This document shows, piece after piece, positions 1 through 10,364 of a stretch of DNA of 64,000 bases. The number at the start of each line of letters is the position of its first letter. Position 1 is the first letter of the stretch. This stretch comes from Mesostigma viride (lineage: Eukaryota > Streptophyta > Mesostigmatophyceae > Mesostigmatales > Mesostigmataceae). The notes beneath the pieces were generated by a model that was given only the letters and a program-made list of their open reading frames with translations, was not told the DNA's origin and did no database searches. The stretch covers positions 336,501-400,500 of the forward strand of contig RPFO01000076.1 in NCBI GenBank assembly GCA_009746045.1. Direction: 5' to 3'. Both the position numbers and the translations under genes were made by a program.

Positions 1-187
1 TTCCCGACTGCGAGGACGACCTGACGACACGGATCGGCATGGCGTGGGCGCAACTCCATGACCACCGCCGCTGGTGGAGCAATCCCGCCCTACCCCGGAT
101 CGTCAAGCGTGACCTCTTCAAGGTCGTCATTCTGACGATCCTGACCTACGGCGCCGAGACTTGGACACTGACGCAGGAGCTGGAGAG
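1..187 (+). pseudogene. LINE reverse transcriptase fragment, post-catalytic region
   Basis: The translation from residue 1 of the window reads through a Trp-rich stretch into the LTYGAETWTLT motif that follows the RT palm in many non-LTR retrotransposons. It closely matches 16,810-17,000, the best LINE copy here. The match starts at the window edge and stops abruptly at about 187, so this is an internal scrap with neither catalytic motifs nor a 3' end. The open frame that continues to 257 runs into unrelated or inverted LINE sequence and is not a real C-terminus. Confidence 0.8.
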
Positions 188-261
188 GGGCCACGTGAGG
201 TGTCTACCTGGTTGGTGCGAGATAAGTGCCCTACGAGCAGCAGGCGCCGCTGCTTGATTAA

Positions 262-728
262 TTAATTAATAAATACACACGTGACTGCGTCACGTGAGCA
301 TAAGTCCTCAGTGGGAGGGGAACATGGGATGGAATGGATGGTGTAAGCTATCTAGGTCCTAGTTACAGGGTTGTGGGCACCACGGCCCGAATCGCTATGA
401 ATGCCATACGCGGTCACACGCGGAGGCCCCACAGACTTGGGGGTGGTCTCCTTCATCACAACTTGCCATCTATCCTTGCATACCATCTGCCTCCATATTA
501 CAGACAAACCAGGAGGCTGCTGGTGCTGGTGATAAGTGGCATGCCGAGGTGCAAGTCCTCCAGTTGCGGACATGGGCAGCGTATCTTACATGAAAAATTG
601 ACCGCAGCATGTTGGTGACCGCGCCGTCTAACTTGCTGGCAATGTCTGCGGTGAGAGTCCACGTCTCGGTCCCGTACGTAAGAACAGCTGGGAGGACCAG
701 GACCTTAAACAGGTCCTGTTTCATCATT
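262..728 (-). pseudogene. LINE 3' end, 5'-truncated
   Basis: Read on the minus strand, 728-530 encodes the LTYGTETWTLT region of a slightly different LINE subfamily. Positions 515-352 encode the conserved C-terminal tail (PPGLSVIWRQM, then KDRWQVVMKETTPK) ending in PVTRT and a stop. The non-coding 3' part follows, with a hairpin at 278-296 and a TTAATTAATTAAT tail at about 257-270. The two coding blocks are out of register, so the copy is decayed or chimeric. It is the minus-strand counterpart of the copy at 1,205-2,296. Confidence 0.8.
278..296 (-). other. LINE 3'-terminal hairpin
   Basis: CACGTGAC-TGC-GTCACGTG is a perfect 8-bp stem with a 3-nt loop. It lies a few bases from the TTAA-rich tail at the LINE 3' end. 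The same hairpin recurs at 1,220-1,238, 4,724-4,742 and 9,952-9,970, always in this position. Confidence 0.8.
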
Positions 729-783
729 AGTAATGAGGATTTGTACGCTGATTTGCCCTACATATGATTAATTGCCCTACTAG

Positions 784-960
784 AATTAATTAAGAACATA
801 ACTCCGTTGGGAGTACATGTAGCACATATCCCTGAGAAGGGGCATTAACTACAGCATGGCTTTTGACCCTACTAGGGTTAATACATTCTGGGCTACTTCC
901 TACAAGGGCCGGGTGTAAACTACACAAGCTCTGGGTGCACGAAGTACACCTGCACCACTA
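784..960 (-). repeat. Dispersed repeat R1 (LINE/SINE-like 3' end), copy a
   Basis: This stretch is homologous to 14,684-14,880 and, inverted, to 59,283-59,475. In minus orientation it ends with a small hairpin ACTCC-CAAC-GGAGT followed by TTAATTAATT, the same hairpin-plus-tail ending seen on the LINE copies. No coding potential is visible. It may be a SINE or the 3' end of another LINE family. Confidence 0.65.
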
Positions 961-1004
961 TGTGTTCCATCAGCTAGGGTACGGACATAGGGTGGAAGAT
1001 GATC

Positions 1005-1205
1005 TGATTTGCCCTATGTTTTCCACATTCTTAGGCACATGCAGGCGCCTGGGCCTAGCCGGGCACCTGGCCCGCACAGATCAGGTAGACACATCAAATT
1101 GACTAGCTGGCACCAAGCCTGGCAGCCCTGCAGCCTGGATGTCACGTCCTCACCTGGCATGCCCCAGGCCGCGCGCGGCAGGGCCGCCACCCGTGGACTT
1201 TCTGT
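1005..1205 (+). pseudogene. LINE fragment, C-terminal region
   Basis: The sequence matches 17,085-17,270: the block around the histidine-containing GLAGHLARTDQVDTS motif and the following RAPGRARQGRHPW-like segment. It is degraded by indels and ends where the opposite-strand LINE tail begins at about 1,205, giving a tail-to-tail arrangement with the next copy. Confidence 0.7.
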
Positions 1206-2296
1206 AATTAATTAATAGACACGTGACTGCGTCACGTGAGCATAAGTCCTCAGTGGGAGGGGAACATGGGATGGAATGGATGGTGTAAGCTATCTAGGTC
1301 CTAGTTACAGGGGTGTGGTGGGCACCACGGCCCGAATCGCTATGAATGCCATACTTGGTCACACGCGGAGCCCCCACAGGCTTGGGGGTGGTCTCCTTCA
1401 TCACAACTTGCCATCTATCCTTGCATACCATCTGCCTCCATATTACAGACAAACCAGGAGGCTGCCCGGGTGTGAGCCCGTCACGTCTAGGGTAGCACAT
1501 GTTCATGCCGAGTCTATCACGAAAAGTCCACGGGTGGCGGCCCTGCCGCGCGCGGCCTGGGGCACGCCAGGTGAGGACATATCGCCCAGGCTGGGCGGGC
1601 TTGGTGCCAGCTAGTCTATCTGATGTGTCTACCTGATCTGTGCGGGCCAGGTGCCCTGCTAGGCCCAGGCGCCTGTGCCTAATAATGTGGGAAACCTAGG
1701 GCAAATCAGCGTACAAATCCTCATTACTAACATGCAAACCCAAGGGGATAGATATTAAGGGCCTTGCGCAGCATCTTGGTGACGTTGCCGTCAAGTCGTT
1801 GCTCCAGCTCCTGCATCAGTGTCCAGGTCTCGGCACCGTAGGTCAGGATCGTCAGAATGACGACTTTGAAGAGCTAGGTCACCTTGAAGCGGCCGGAAGT
1901 AGGGTAGTTGACCTCGGCATCGTCTAACAGGCGGAGTGTGGGTGGGGGCCCTGCCATGCCGAGGGCCAGGGCCTCCGTTTTGGGGCTGATTTCTAGACCA
2001 ACCGCCCGAGCCTCGAGCGCCAGGCAGTCCAGCCAAAGTTGGGCAGACGCCGGCTTCTCGATGAGCGTGATGTCGTCGGCATAAATGAGGTCAGCTATAG
2101 TCGGCCCCCCTTCTCCAAGCTCGTTCGTGATCGCTAGGCCAGGGGCACGGCCTGCAATACAAGCAAAGCGAGCACGTGCCTGGCGCATAACATAATCCAC
2201 TACAATAATAAGCAGGTACCGCGACAGGACGCAACCCTGCCAGACGCCGGTCTGCAGTGGGCATGGCGGGGTAAAGACGTGTTGAGTGCGCACAGA
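1205..2296 (-). pseudogene. LINE with RT palm and complete 3' end
   Basis: On the minus strand, 2,296-1,874 encodes RT motifs: LQTGVWQGCVLS, then the catalytic LIYADDITLIEKP box, then the LDCLALEARAVGLEISPKTE segment. After a frameshift near 1,880 it continues with LTYGAETWTL, the HLARTDQVDTS block and the C-terminal PPGLSVIWRQM tail, ending at 1,294. The 3' UTR ends with the hairpin at 1,220-1,238 and a TAATTAATTAAT tail. The 5' end is truncated inside RT, which is typical of target-primed reverse transcription. Frameshifts and one stop make it dead. Confidence 0.85.
1220..1238 (-). other. LINE 3'-terminal hairpin
   Basis: This is a perfect copy of the CACGTGAC/GTCACGTG hairpin next to the TAATTAATTAAT tail at about 1,205-1,217. 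Confidence 0.8.
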
Positions 2297-2357
2297 CTTT
2301 CCGTGATAGACTAGGCATGGACATGTGCTACCCTAGACGAGACGGGCTCACACCCGG

Positions 2358-4483
2358 CAGTGATGGTTCATACGCCGTATTATACGCCGTATTTAGCGTA
2401 TTATGCGCGATACGCAAGCGGCGCGTACGAAAATGGGGTACTTTTATACGCAACTTGTATTTTCGCGCATTTTTGCGTATTTTCGCGTATTTTTTGGCAT
2501 ATTTTTGGCTTACGAGGTGGGTGCATTTGCTTGCCTAGACTGCGGCGCGCCGACCTGTAGTAGGAACAAATAATTGCGTGATGAGCTAGCTAGTGTATAA
2601 TGCAAGAAAGCGTTCGAATCGTGACTTGTGAAGGCGGGAATGTGAAGGCGGGAAGGCTGAAGACTAAAGACAACAGGTGACAAGGTTTCTTTGTCTGCCA
2701 GCAACATCAGTGCGTAGCATATCGACATCCAGGCATGGCTGACGCGAGTGAGGAGTCAATGGAACACAATGATGATGTGCGGCCCGATGAAGAAGAGGCC
2801 GCATCCGAAACTGTCTGGACATACGTTAGCAAAGAGCGCATCCTCAAGAACGGGCTGCAGACAACAGGATGACTGATGAGACCCTAAACCGCATGGTCTA
2901 TGTCTGCCACAACCTGCGTGCCCTGAACAAGATCAAAGTGTTTGAGGATGATGATGAGTAAATGAGCCCATGCCCTGACCTGTGGTGACGGTTATTGCAG
3001 CTGCTTGTCGGGGCCTCGGGGGGAAGCGTGATGAACATTGTGATTTTGGCCAATTGCCGTGCAGGCTGCTGCCATTTGGGCACCCTACCACATGACATTG
3101 TTCAGTTTTCAGGTCGAACTGTAGCTTTGAGGGGCAGGTTGCATATGCATGATAGCATGTAGTGCACATTGGTAGCCTGCTGCCCTGCATTTCAGGCTTT
3201 CAGCCATGTGTAGCCTGTATACGACTATACGTGTCCTTGCTTGATGTAGCTGGAATTAATGATGGTGGCCTACCACGAGTAGGAAAGATCCATGTCTTAT
3301 TTTCAGCATGTCTTATTTTCAGATGGCACAATGTTCTTATTGTTGTCTTATAAGGTTCGCAGTCACATATACTTGCAGTAATTGGCCTGTGGACAATTGG
3401 TTAATTAATGTTTAACGCGCTAGTGATGGTTCGATTCTTTGGGACTTAGCCATTTTCGCGTTCGGTCGGATTTGGTGGCGCGTGGTGTTTGGGACTTAGC
3501 CAATTTTGGGCTGCGACACTTTGGCACATTTGGTATTTCGGGATTTGTCCGTTTTGGGTGTTGTGGAATTTGGGTACTGCCGGTGACGGAGGGCAGTGGT
3601 TGCGTTGGTGCGGTGCAGTGCGCCAATGTGGGGAAGCGTGCCAAGTGGACTTTGCGCATGCGGAATGGACGGGGTAGTTGTTGGTGCAATTGGGGTGGTG
3701 CTACGATTCGGTTGGAAGGTACTAGCGTTCCCAAACTTGCCCTTGCGGCGAGTAATGTCCAATCGTATAAGCCTGGCAGGCGATGATGACCGTAAAAGCT
3801 GGTGGGAGCCAACAGTGTGAAGTGATTCATAAGCTTGACGGCGCTTTGCCGCTATTTGCCGCTATGCTGCGAATTGCTGGAAAGACGTCTATGGCGGCTG
3901 TTGGACATATCCAGGGGCTTGCGATCTGAGCCTGCAACACATCTTTCTCGAGGTATTAAATTTTCTAAGCGCTTATCTCAACACTTATCACTTCTATATT
4001 TGGCAGCTTGGCAGTCGGCCAAGCTCTCTTTAACCCACTATATTTGGTACTATATTTGGAAGACAGTTCTCTGCCGCTTCAATGTATAGAGTGCATTCAT
4101 ATCTTGAGTTCTACAAATTTATTATCCTTTCCAGTGAGTTGTGAATTGATACGTACTGGTATTGATACTGAGTTGCATGTTGTCTCGATTTTGAAGAGAA
4201 ACTATCAAGTTAGACCGTTAGAAACTATGCTTGTATTTCTAGGTAGTGATGACAATGCCAAGGTCATGCTATATATGTCATGTATAGCCAAAAGGTATGG
4301 CAAAAACACCAGCAGACCATGCTTGGTTGCTCAGAATGTTGAAAACCCCTCAAAACCATGCCAAAAAAGGGGTTTTCAACAGTTAGCGTACGATTAGCGT
4401 ATAATACATTATACACCGCGTATTATACATTATACACCTGGGGCCGCGTACGATCGACGCGTATCGCGTATGAACCATCACTG
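2358..4483. mobile_element. Non-autonomous hAT transposon with 8-bp TSD
   Basis: The left end begins CAGTGATGGTTCATACGC and the right end is its reverse complement. CAGTG-type termini are characteristic of hAT elements. The flanks carry a perfect 8-bp duplication, ACACCCGG, at 2,350-2,357 and 4,484-4,491, which is the hAT hallmark. The insertion splits a LINE 3' end whose frame is restored when the element is removed in silico. Inside are two transposase remnants (2,735-2,961) but no central catalytic region, so it is an internally deleted derivative. AT-rich, TATA-like and simple-repeat sequence fills 3,000-4,480. Confidence 0.93.
2735..2872 (+). pseudogene. hAT transposase N-terminal remnant
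   Basis: A 45-residue ORF starts MADASEESMEH, is strongly acidic, and contains TVWTYVSKERILKN, which looks like the start of a transposase. It stops at 2,870-2,872. A second reading frame at 2,869-2,961 (MTDETLNRMVYVCHNLRAL...) resembles the NLR-containing tail that follows the hAT dimerisation domain. The two overlap by four bases, as if an internal deletion joined the first and last parts of the gene. The assignment rests on this short tail and on the element context. Confidence 0.55.
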
Positions 4484-4723
4484 ACACCCGGGCAGCCTCC
4501 TGGTTTGTCTGTCATATGGAGGCAGATGGTACGGAAGGATAGATGGCAAGTAGTGATGAAGGAGACCACCCCCAAGTCTGTGGGGGCTCCGCGTGTGGCA
4601 TACATAGGGATTCGGGCCGTGGTGCCCACTGTCAACCCTGTAACTAGGACCTAGATAGCTTACACCATCCATTCTGGAATAGATGGACATCCCAGGTTCC
4701 CCTCCCACTCAAGGACTTATGCT

Positions 4724-4742
4724 CACGTGACGCAGTCACGTG
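4724..4742 (+). other. LINE 3'-terminal hairpin
   Basis: CACGTGAC-GCA-GTCACGTG on the strand of the LINE transcript is followed by TATATTAATTATTAAATAA. This is the third copy of the conserved LINE 3' hairpin. Confidence 0.8.
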
Positions 4743-5960
4743 TATATTAATTATTAAATAATGCATCAAACATCATGACTGGATGACATCATATAACTGC
4801 ATCAGGCAGCCAATGGCTATGATAGCCAAATCATCATCCACTCTCACAACGTGTTGAGCACACGCCTCGTGGGAAGGGACGTGCTGGTGTCGCGTCCGTG
4901 ATCTATCACGTCCGCAATTCAGATTTTAGCGTAATTCTGACGTCCGCAGCCTTGTGCGGGTTGCTATACCGCGGCCCGGTACTGACGCCGCGGATCTCAG
5001 TTGTACTCACGCGCCAAGTCCGCTGAATTTGCTGACGGAAATTTTGGGCGGACCTGAATTTCACTGACATTCGTCACAAGGGCAGTTTGCCGAATGCTGG
5101 TACACAGCAAGCCGGCGAGGCACTGAGCAGATGTGCAATTTCAGGATTTCAACGTGGGACACCAGACACAAATGCAAGGAAGCCCCAGGCGGTGCCTGGC
5201 ATAGCCGATAGATTTGCCCTTGTATATTTGTGTTCGCTTGACAGATAAAGCTTGAAGTTTAGCTTGTCGGAAATTAGACAATGTTATGATTGGCTGATGT
5301 CTAAAGTGGCGCTAGTGGCGCCAGCCGCCAGGCTTGAGCTTTGAGCAGTATAGAAGGATGAGCAACGAACCATGGTGGTCGTTGTTCGTCCGTTTCTCTC
5401 CCTCACAACTGGTTTGTTGTCTTCATGCCAGGGGTGAAATAGTTCGAGCAGCCCGGAGCAGCCCCCGTGAGTGGTTGCATGCAGTCAGTTGCCATAAGGA
5501 TGGACTGACGGATATGACAATGTATTGGTTTTGTTAAGAATGTGTGTAAGACTGAGAACGAGACAAGGGACAGGGCCTTCGGGCACCCTGGTCGTCGTTG
5601 GCAAGAATGCCAGTAGGAACTAGGTCGGGAACACACGCGCACTGCCGCCACAAGGGGCCTGCAGTGGCGTCAACCAACCAAGGGACCTCACAGCTGCTCT
5701 TGTAACTACAACATTACAACTCGACACTCTTTGTAATTCGTCATGTATCTCATTGGAATTGAAAGGTCTTTTGGTTGCTTTGATGATAAAGCATGGTCTC
5801 AAGAATCGGCTGGTTAGGCCGGATTGCCTGTCATGAAGGTGGCGGTGCCGTTAAAGGACCGCACCTTTCATTCTCATTTTAAACGGACGAACAACCATGA
5901 TGGGTTTAGTCCGGCCAGCCTGGGGTTCCTTCTGCTTCACCCAGGAGAGCACAAGGAAGA

Positions 5961-6100
5961 GGTTATTGCTTAGCCTTCAAAAGCATCTGAAGAGGTTAGG
6001 CTTCTCCCTGTAAAAAGCCATTGAAGGGGTTATTGCTTAGCCTTCAAAAGCATCTGAAGAGGTTAGGCTTTTTCCTGTAAAAAGCCATTGAAGGGGTTAT
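5961..6100. repeat. 67-bp tandem repeat inside F4
   Basis: The unit starting GGTTATTGCTTAGCC occurs at 5,961-6,027 and 6,028-6,094 with few changes. A degenerate third start follows at 6,095. It lies in the internal region present between A1 and B1 but absent between A2 and B2. Confidence 0.85.
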
Positions 6101-6718
6101 TGCTACTAAGCCTGAAGCATGCATGTTAAGGTTGTTGCTGATCCTGGAAAAGCATCTTTGAGCAGCTGGATTTTTTATTTTTTTTTTGCTGCTGCCTGGA
6201 ATGACGCCCTCTTTGGGCTTCCTTCTTTTGTGTGAGATGCCTTTCTTTCACTTTTTGCTCTCAAGTTGTTGTGAGCTAAAGAGTGGGGGGGGAGGTGGCA
6301 TATCACACACATGATTACTGCTGATAGTGGATGCATTCCAAGTAGCGGTAATGACCAGTCCAGGATGATATGGCACGCAAACGCGACAGCTGTCGCGTCC
6401 GTGATCTATCACGTCCGCAATTCAGATTTTAGCGTAATTCTGACGTCCGCAGCCTTGTGCGGGTTGCTATACCGCGGCCCGGTACTGACGCCGCGGATCT
6501 CAGTTGTACTCACGCGCCAAGTCCGCTGAATTTGCTGACGGAACTTTTGGGCGGACCTGAATTTCACTGACATTCGTCATGCACAAGGGCAGTTTGCCGA
6601 ATGCTGGTACACAGCAAGCCGGCGAGGCACTGAGCAGATGTGCAATTTCAGGATTTCAACGTGGGACACCAGACACAAATGCAAGGAAGCCCCAGGCGGT
6701 GCCTGGCATAGCCGATAG

Positions 6719-9267
6719 TGTCAAGAATCCTGTCTTGAATATGCCCATTATGCTGACCGTGCAGAAATCTATAATACGGGCAATTGTATTTGAGCCCTAA
6801 TTAACAAATAGATATGCTCGGATAGTAGTACCTAAGTGGGATTCGTCCTATGTGAACGGACACTCTGACTATGTGCCAAGTTGTACAATGGCACTAGGAC
6901 CGTTGGTCACTATCTTCACCAGATTATAGTATTGTGTCATGTGCATGTCATAGCATGCCGTACCGAGTCATGCATGCGCATGCACCATGTTCCAACATAC
7001 CAGCTGTCGTTATCGACCCATTGTCGGCCCATGCGCATACCAGGGCCGCCGCCACTACTCACCTACCATAATTACCAATGTTCACGCTACCTTGAGGTAG
7101 CCATGGAAAGCCACACCATATGAACGTAATAAATAATTTTCCTGGCTCCTGACGCTTAAGTCGGCAATGATTCACCACCTACAAATTATTAATTTAAGTC
7201 CCCATAATAATCACACATGCCTTCAACATGGCATCGGAGGTCCGGGGCAAGATCTTTCAACGGAATTAACCAACCTCTAAGCGGCAGCTCACATTTTATT
7301 GAGCGCCTTGATCATAGTTTATATTTTCATATACGGAGCAGCTTGGTCGAATTCTTGTACTTGATACGACCATGATTATGGCGCAGATGCTACCGTGAAA
7401 TTCAAGGCTTTCAATCGACTTACTTCAACGTGTGGTAACACCAAATGTTCGGGGTGACACCTACCGTCGCTAAAATCCGTCAAGAATTTCCCAAGCTCCG
7501 GTGCGCAGGCCAGATCTACGCTTTTATAGTTATATATGCCCGAAACTGATCAAACGCCAACATTTCGGTGATGGGGACGTCGGCACTGAAGCCTGGCACT
7601 CAAAAGGTGCCGGCTCTGGTTCCAGGCAGCGCCAGTGATTTTTTACCTGGCAGCACATTTTTGGCCGAGTGCAGTGCGTTCAATCGGCGCGGGGTCACTG
7701 ACGGGCTCCCACTGAGCCGCGCGAGCTGTGAGCATCGACAAGAAATCGGCGGAGCTGTTTACCTCAAGAAATTTTCATGAAACCCGGTCTTTCTTTTTGT
7801 ACCGGCACCATTTGGCGTGGCATCAACATTCTTTTGGGCGCATTCTTTTAAACCGGAATTCTTTTTAAACGGTCATCACTTCAAGAGCCCAGAGCCTGCC
7901 ATGCTCCAAGTTTCCAAGAAAAAAGGGAACATTCCCTGGGTCCTGCTCTCAAGGCCAGCCTGCTGACACAGCTGCACACCACACTAAGGAGGGTGCTCAC
8001 TAACCCCCACGTTGTTTTCAGCACTAGTTGCAGTTTTATCATTCAGTCCCATCAGCACCATCACACTGGCATCAACAAGCACAGCAGGCAACACCAGCAG
8101 GAATAGAGTACACTGCATAGTCCATGCAGGCAGCTACCCACACTTGCCTAGCCAGCAAGGAGAAGTAGTAGCACCCAGCAGCACATGCGTGACTCTCCAC
8201 CACAGGCGTAGAGTAGATAGTAGCTGCAGTCAGCTGCACGCACTTGTCTAGCTAGCAAGTAGCAGTCCAGCAACCAGCTCTACATCCTCACGTCACAGTT
8301 CACCTTGTAGTAGTTGCAGTAAGTTGCACCAAAACCTGTTGGCAAACAAGTCAAAGTAGCACTACCAGCACCACACAAGAAACTGTACCCACACACAGCA
8401 TAGATCGTGTGTGCACACACAACAGCTGACGTCACCGGTTTACCAGCAGCTACCAGTACCCAACGTTTCCAGCTGCAACCCTGGCATCAACCAGTACCGG
8501 CTACAGTCTGCATCCAGACTCAACACTGAGCAACCAGTTTTTACAGTTTAAGAGCCTGTTTCCATGCAGTTTGGCTCCACCCTCGTGTGGCGCACTCCAT
8601 GTGACAATATGGGGCTACACAACCTTGCCCTCATTTTTCTTGCTGTTTTATATCAAGACCAGGGTGTCGTGTAAGGAGGGAATCCACTTAGGTACCCGAC
8701 TACCCTCGCCCAGGATCTAGCATTTGTATTTATAGACAGCATCATGTGCAAGGATGGTGTCAAGAATCCTGTCTTGAATATGCCCATTATGCTGACCGTG
8801 CAGAAATCTATAATACGGGCAATTGTATTTGAGCCCTAATTAACAAATAGATATGCTCGGATAGTAGTACCTAAGTGGGATTCGTCCTATGTGAACGGAC
8901 ACTATGACTATGTGCCGAGTTGTACAATGGCACTAGGACCGTTGGTCACTATCTTCACCAGATTATAGTATTGTGTCATGTGCATGTCATAGCATGCCGT
9001 ACCGAGTCATGCATGCGCATGCACCATGTTCCAACATACCAGCTGTCGTTATCGACCCATTGTCAGCCCATGCGCATACCAGGGCCGCCGCCACTACTCA
9101 CCTACCATAATTACCAATGTTCACGCTACCTTGAGGTAGCCATGGAAAGCCACACCATATGAACGTAATAAATAATTTTCCTGGCTCCTGACGCTTAAGT
9201 CGGCAATGATTCACCACCTACAAATTATTAATTTAAGTCCCCATAATAATCACGCATGCCTTTAACA
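6719..9267 (+). mobile_element. Non-autonomous LTR retrotransposon with 5-bp TSD
   Basis: Two nearly identical 510-bp LTRs (6,719-7,228 and 8,758-9,267) begin TGTCAAGAATCC and end AACA. They are flanked by the 5-bp duplication GATAG (6,714-6,718 and 9,268-9,272). The unoccupied site, with one GATAG, is visible in the A1 repeat at 5,207-5,211. A TGGCATCGGAGG primer-binding-like sequence directly follows the left LTR at 7,229. The 1.5-kb interior (7,229-8,757) has no RT, integrase or gag-like ORF, so it depends on enzymes from elsewhere. The few LTR differences suggest a fairly recent insertion. Confidence 0.93.
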
Positions 9268-9929
9268 GATAGATTTGCCCTTGTATATTTGTGTTCGCTT
9301 GACAGATAAAGCTTGAAGTTTAGCTTGTCGGAAATTAGACAATGTTATGATTGGCTGATGTCTAAAGTGGCGCTAGTGGCGCCAGCCGCCAGGCTTGAGC
9401 TTTGAGCAGTATAGAAGGATGAGCAACGAACCATGGTGGTCGTTGTTCGTCCGTTTCTCTCCCTCACAACTGGTTTGTTGTCTTCATGCCAGGGGTGAAA
9501 TAGTTCGAGCAGCCCGGAGCAGCCCCCGTGAGTGGTTGCATGCAGTCAGTTGCCATAAGGATGGACTGACGGATATGACAATGTATTGGTTTTGTTAAGA
9601 ATGTGTGTAAGACTGAGAACGAGACAAGGGACAGGGCCTTCGGGCACCCTGGTCGTCGTTGGCAAGAATGCCAGTAGGAACTAGGTCGGGAACACACGCG
9701 CACTGCCGCCACAAGGGGCCTGCAGTGGCGTCAACCAACCAAGGGACCTCACAGCTGCTCTTGTAACTACAACATTACAACTCGACACTCTTTGTAATTC
9801 GTCAGGTGGCATATCACACACATGATTACTGCTGATAGTGGATGCATTCCAAGTAGCGGTAATCGGACCAGTCCAGGATGATATGGCACGCAAACGCGAC
9901 ACTGGGTTTTCATTCCATTAATTCGGGTC

Positions 9930-10194
9930 AATTAATTACTTACTTAATAGACACGTGACTGCGTCACGTGAGCATAAGTCCTCAGTGGGAGGGGAACATG
10001 GGATGGAATGGATGGTGTAAGTAAGCTATCTAGGCCCTAGTTACAGGGTTGTGAGCACCACGGCCCGAAATTATCGCTATGAATGCCATACGCGGTCACA
10101 GGCGGAGGCCCCACAGACTTAAGAGTGGTCAGTCCTTCATCACTACTTGCCATCTATCCTTGCGTACCACCTGCCTCCATATTACATTCCATAA
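9930..10194 (-). pseudogene. LINE 3' end fragment
   Basis: Minus-strand sequence matching the LINE C-terminal tail (YGRQVVRKDRWQVVMK region) runs into the 3' UTR. It ends with the hairpin at 9,952-9,970 and a TTAAGTAAGTAATTAATT tail. It starts just after the right end of the F4 element. Confidence 0.75.
9952..9970 (-). other. LINE 3'-terminal hairpin
   Basis: This is a fourth perfect copy of the CACGTGAC/GTCACGTG stem-loop beside an AATTAATTACTTACTTAA tail. Confidence 0.8.
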
Positions 10195-10364
10195 CGTGTG
10201 CAATAATGAAAGAAAAAGGCACGTGTAATGCAAGGCTTGGACAGGTTGAGTGATCCATGAGCTTACATGCAGGCAAAGATGACGCTGGAATGCATGCATG
10301 CTAGCAAATGGTGGCAAGATGCTTACAACCAACACATGATTATAGATCATGCTGCATGATGGGC

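Larger units (their letters stand above)
2297..4745 (+). pseudogene. LINE 3' fragment split by a hAT element
   Basis: Positions 2,297-2,357 encode FRDRLGMDMCYPRRDGLTPG. The same frame resumes at 4,484 with QPPGLSVIWRQM and runs to PVTRT-stop at 4,654. The 3' UTR, the hairpin at 4,724-4,742 and a short AT-rich tail follow. The 2,126 bp between the two halves are a hAT insertion. The fragment sits head to head with the minus-strand copy that ends at 2,296. Confidence 0.85.
4888..9901. mobile_element. Split-direct-repeat element F4 (A1-internal-B1-A2-B2)
   Basis: Block A1 (4,888-5,743) recurs as A2 (6,391-6,718 plus 9,268-9,804, interrupted by an LTR element). Block B1 (6,293-6,388) recurs as B2 (9,804-9,901). 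The order is A1, a 550-bp internal region, B1, GC, A2, B2. The element begins TGTCGCGT and ends ACGCGACA. It is flanked by CTGG on both sides (4,884-4,887 and 9,902-9,905), so the composite probably inserted as one unit. The B1-A2 junction is a palindrome, ACGCGACAGCTGTCGCGT. No transposase or RT is present. This order is the one known for Ngaro/PAT YR elements; a tandem insertion of a full and a deleted DNA transposon is the alternative. Confidence 0.7.

Noticed and set aside
6719-9267. Z repeats as part of the F4 split-repeat structure
   Set aside because: They are bounded by TG...CA with GATAG duplications, so they are LTRs of a separate later insertion.
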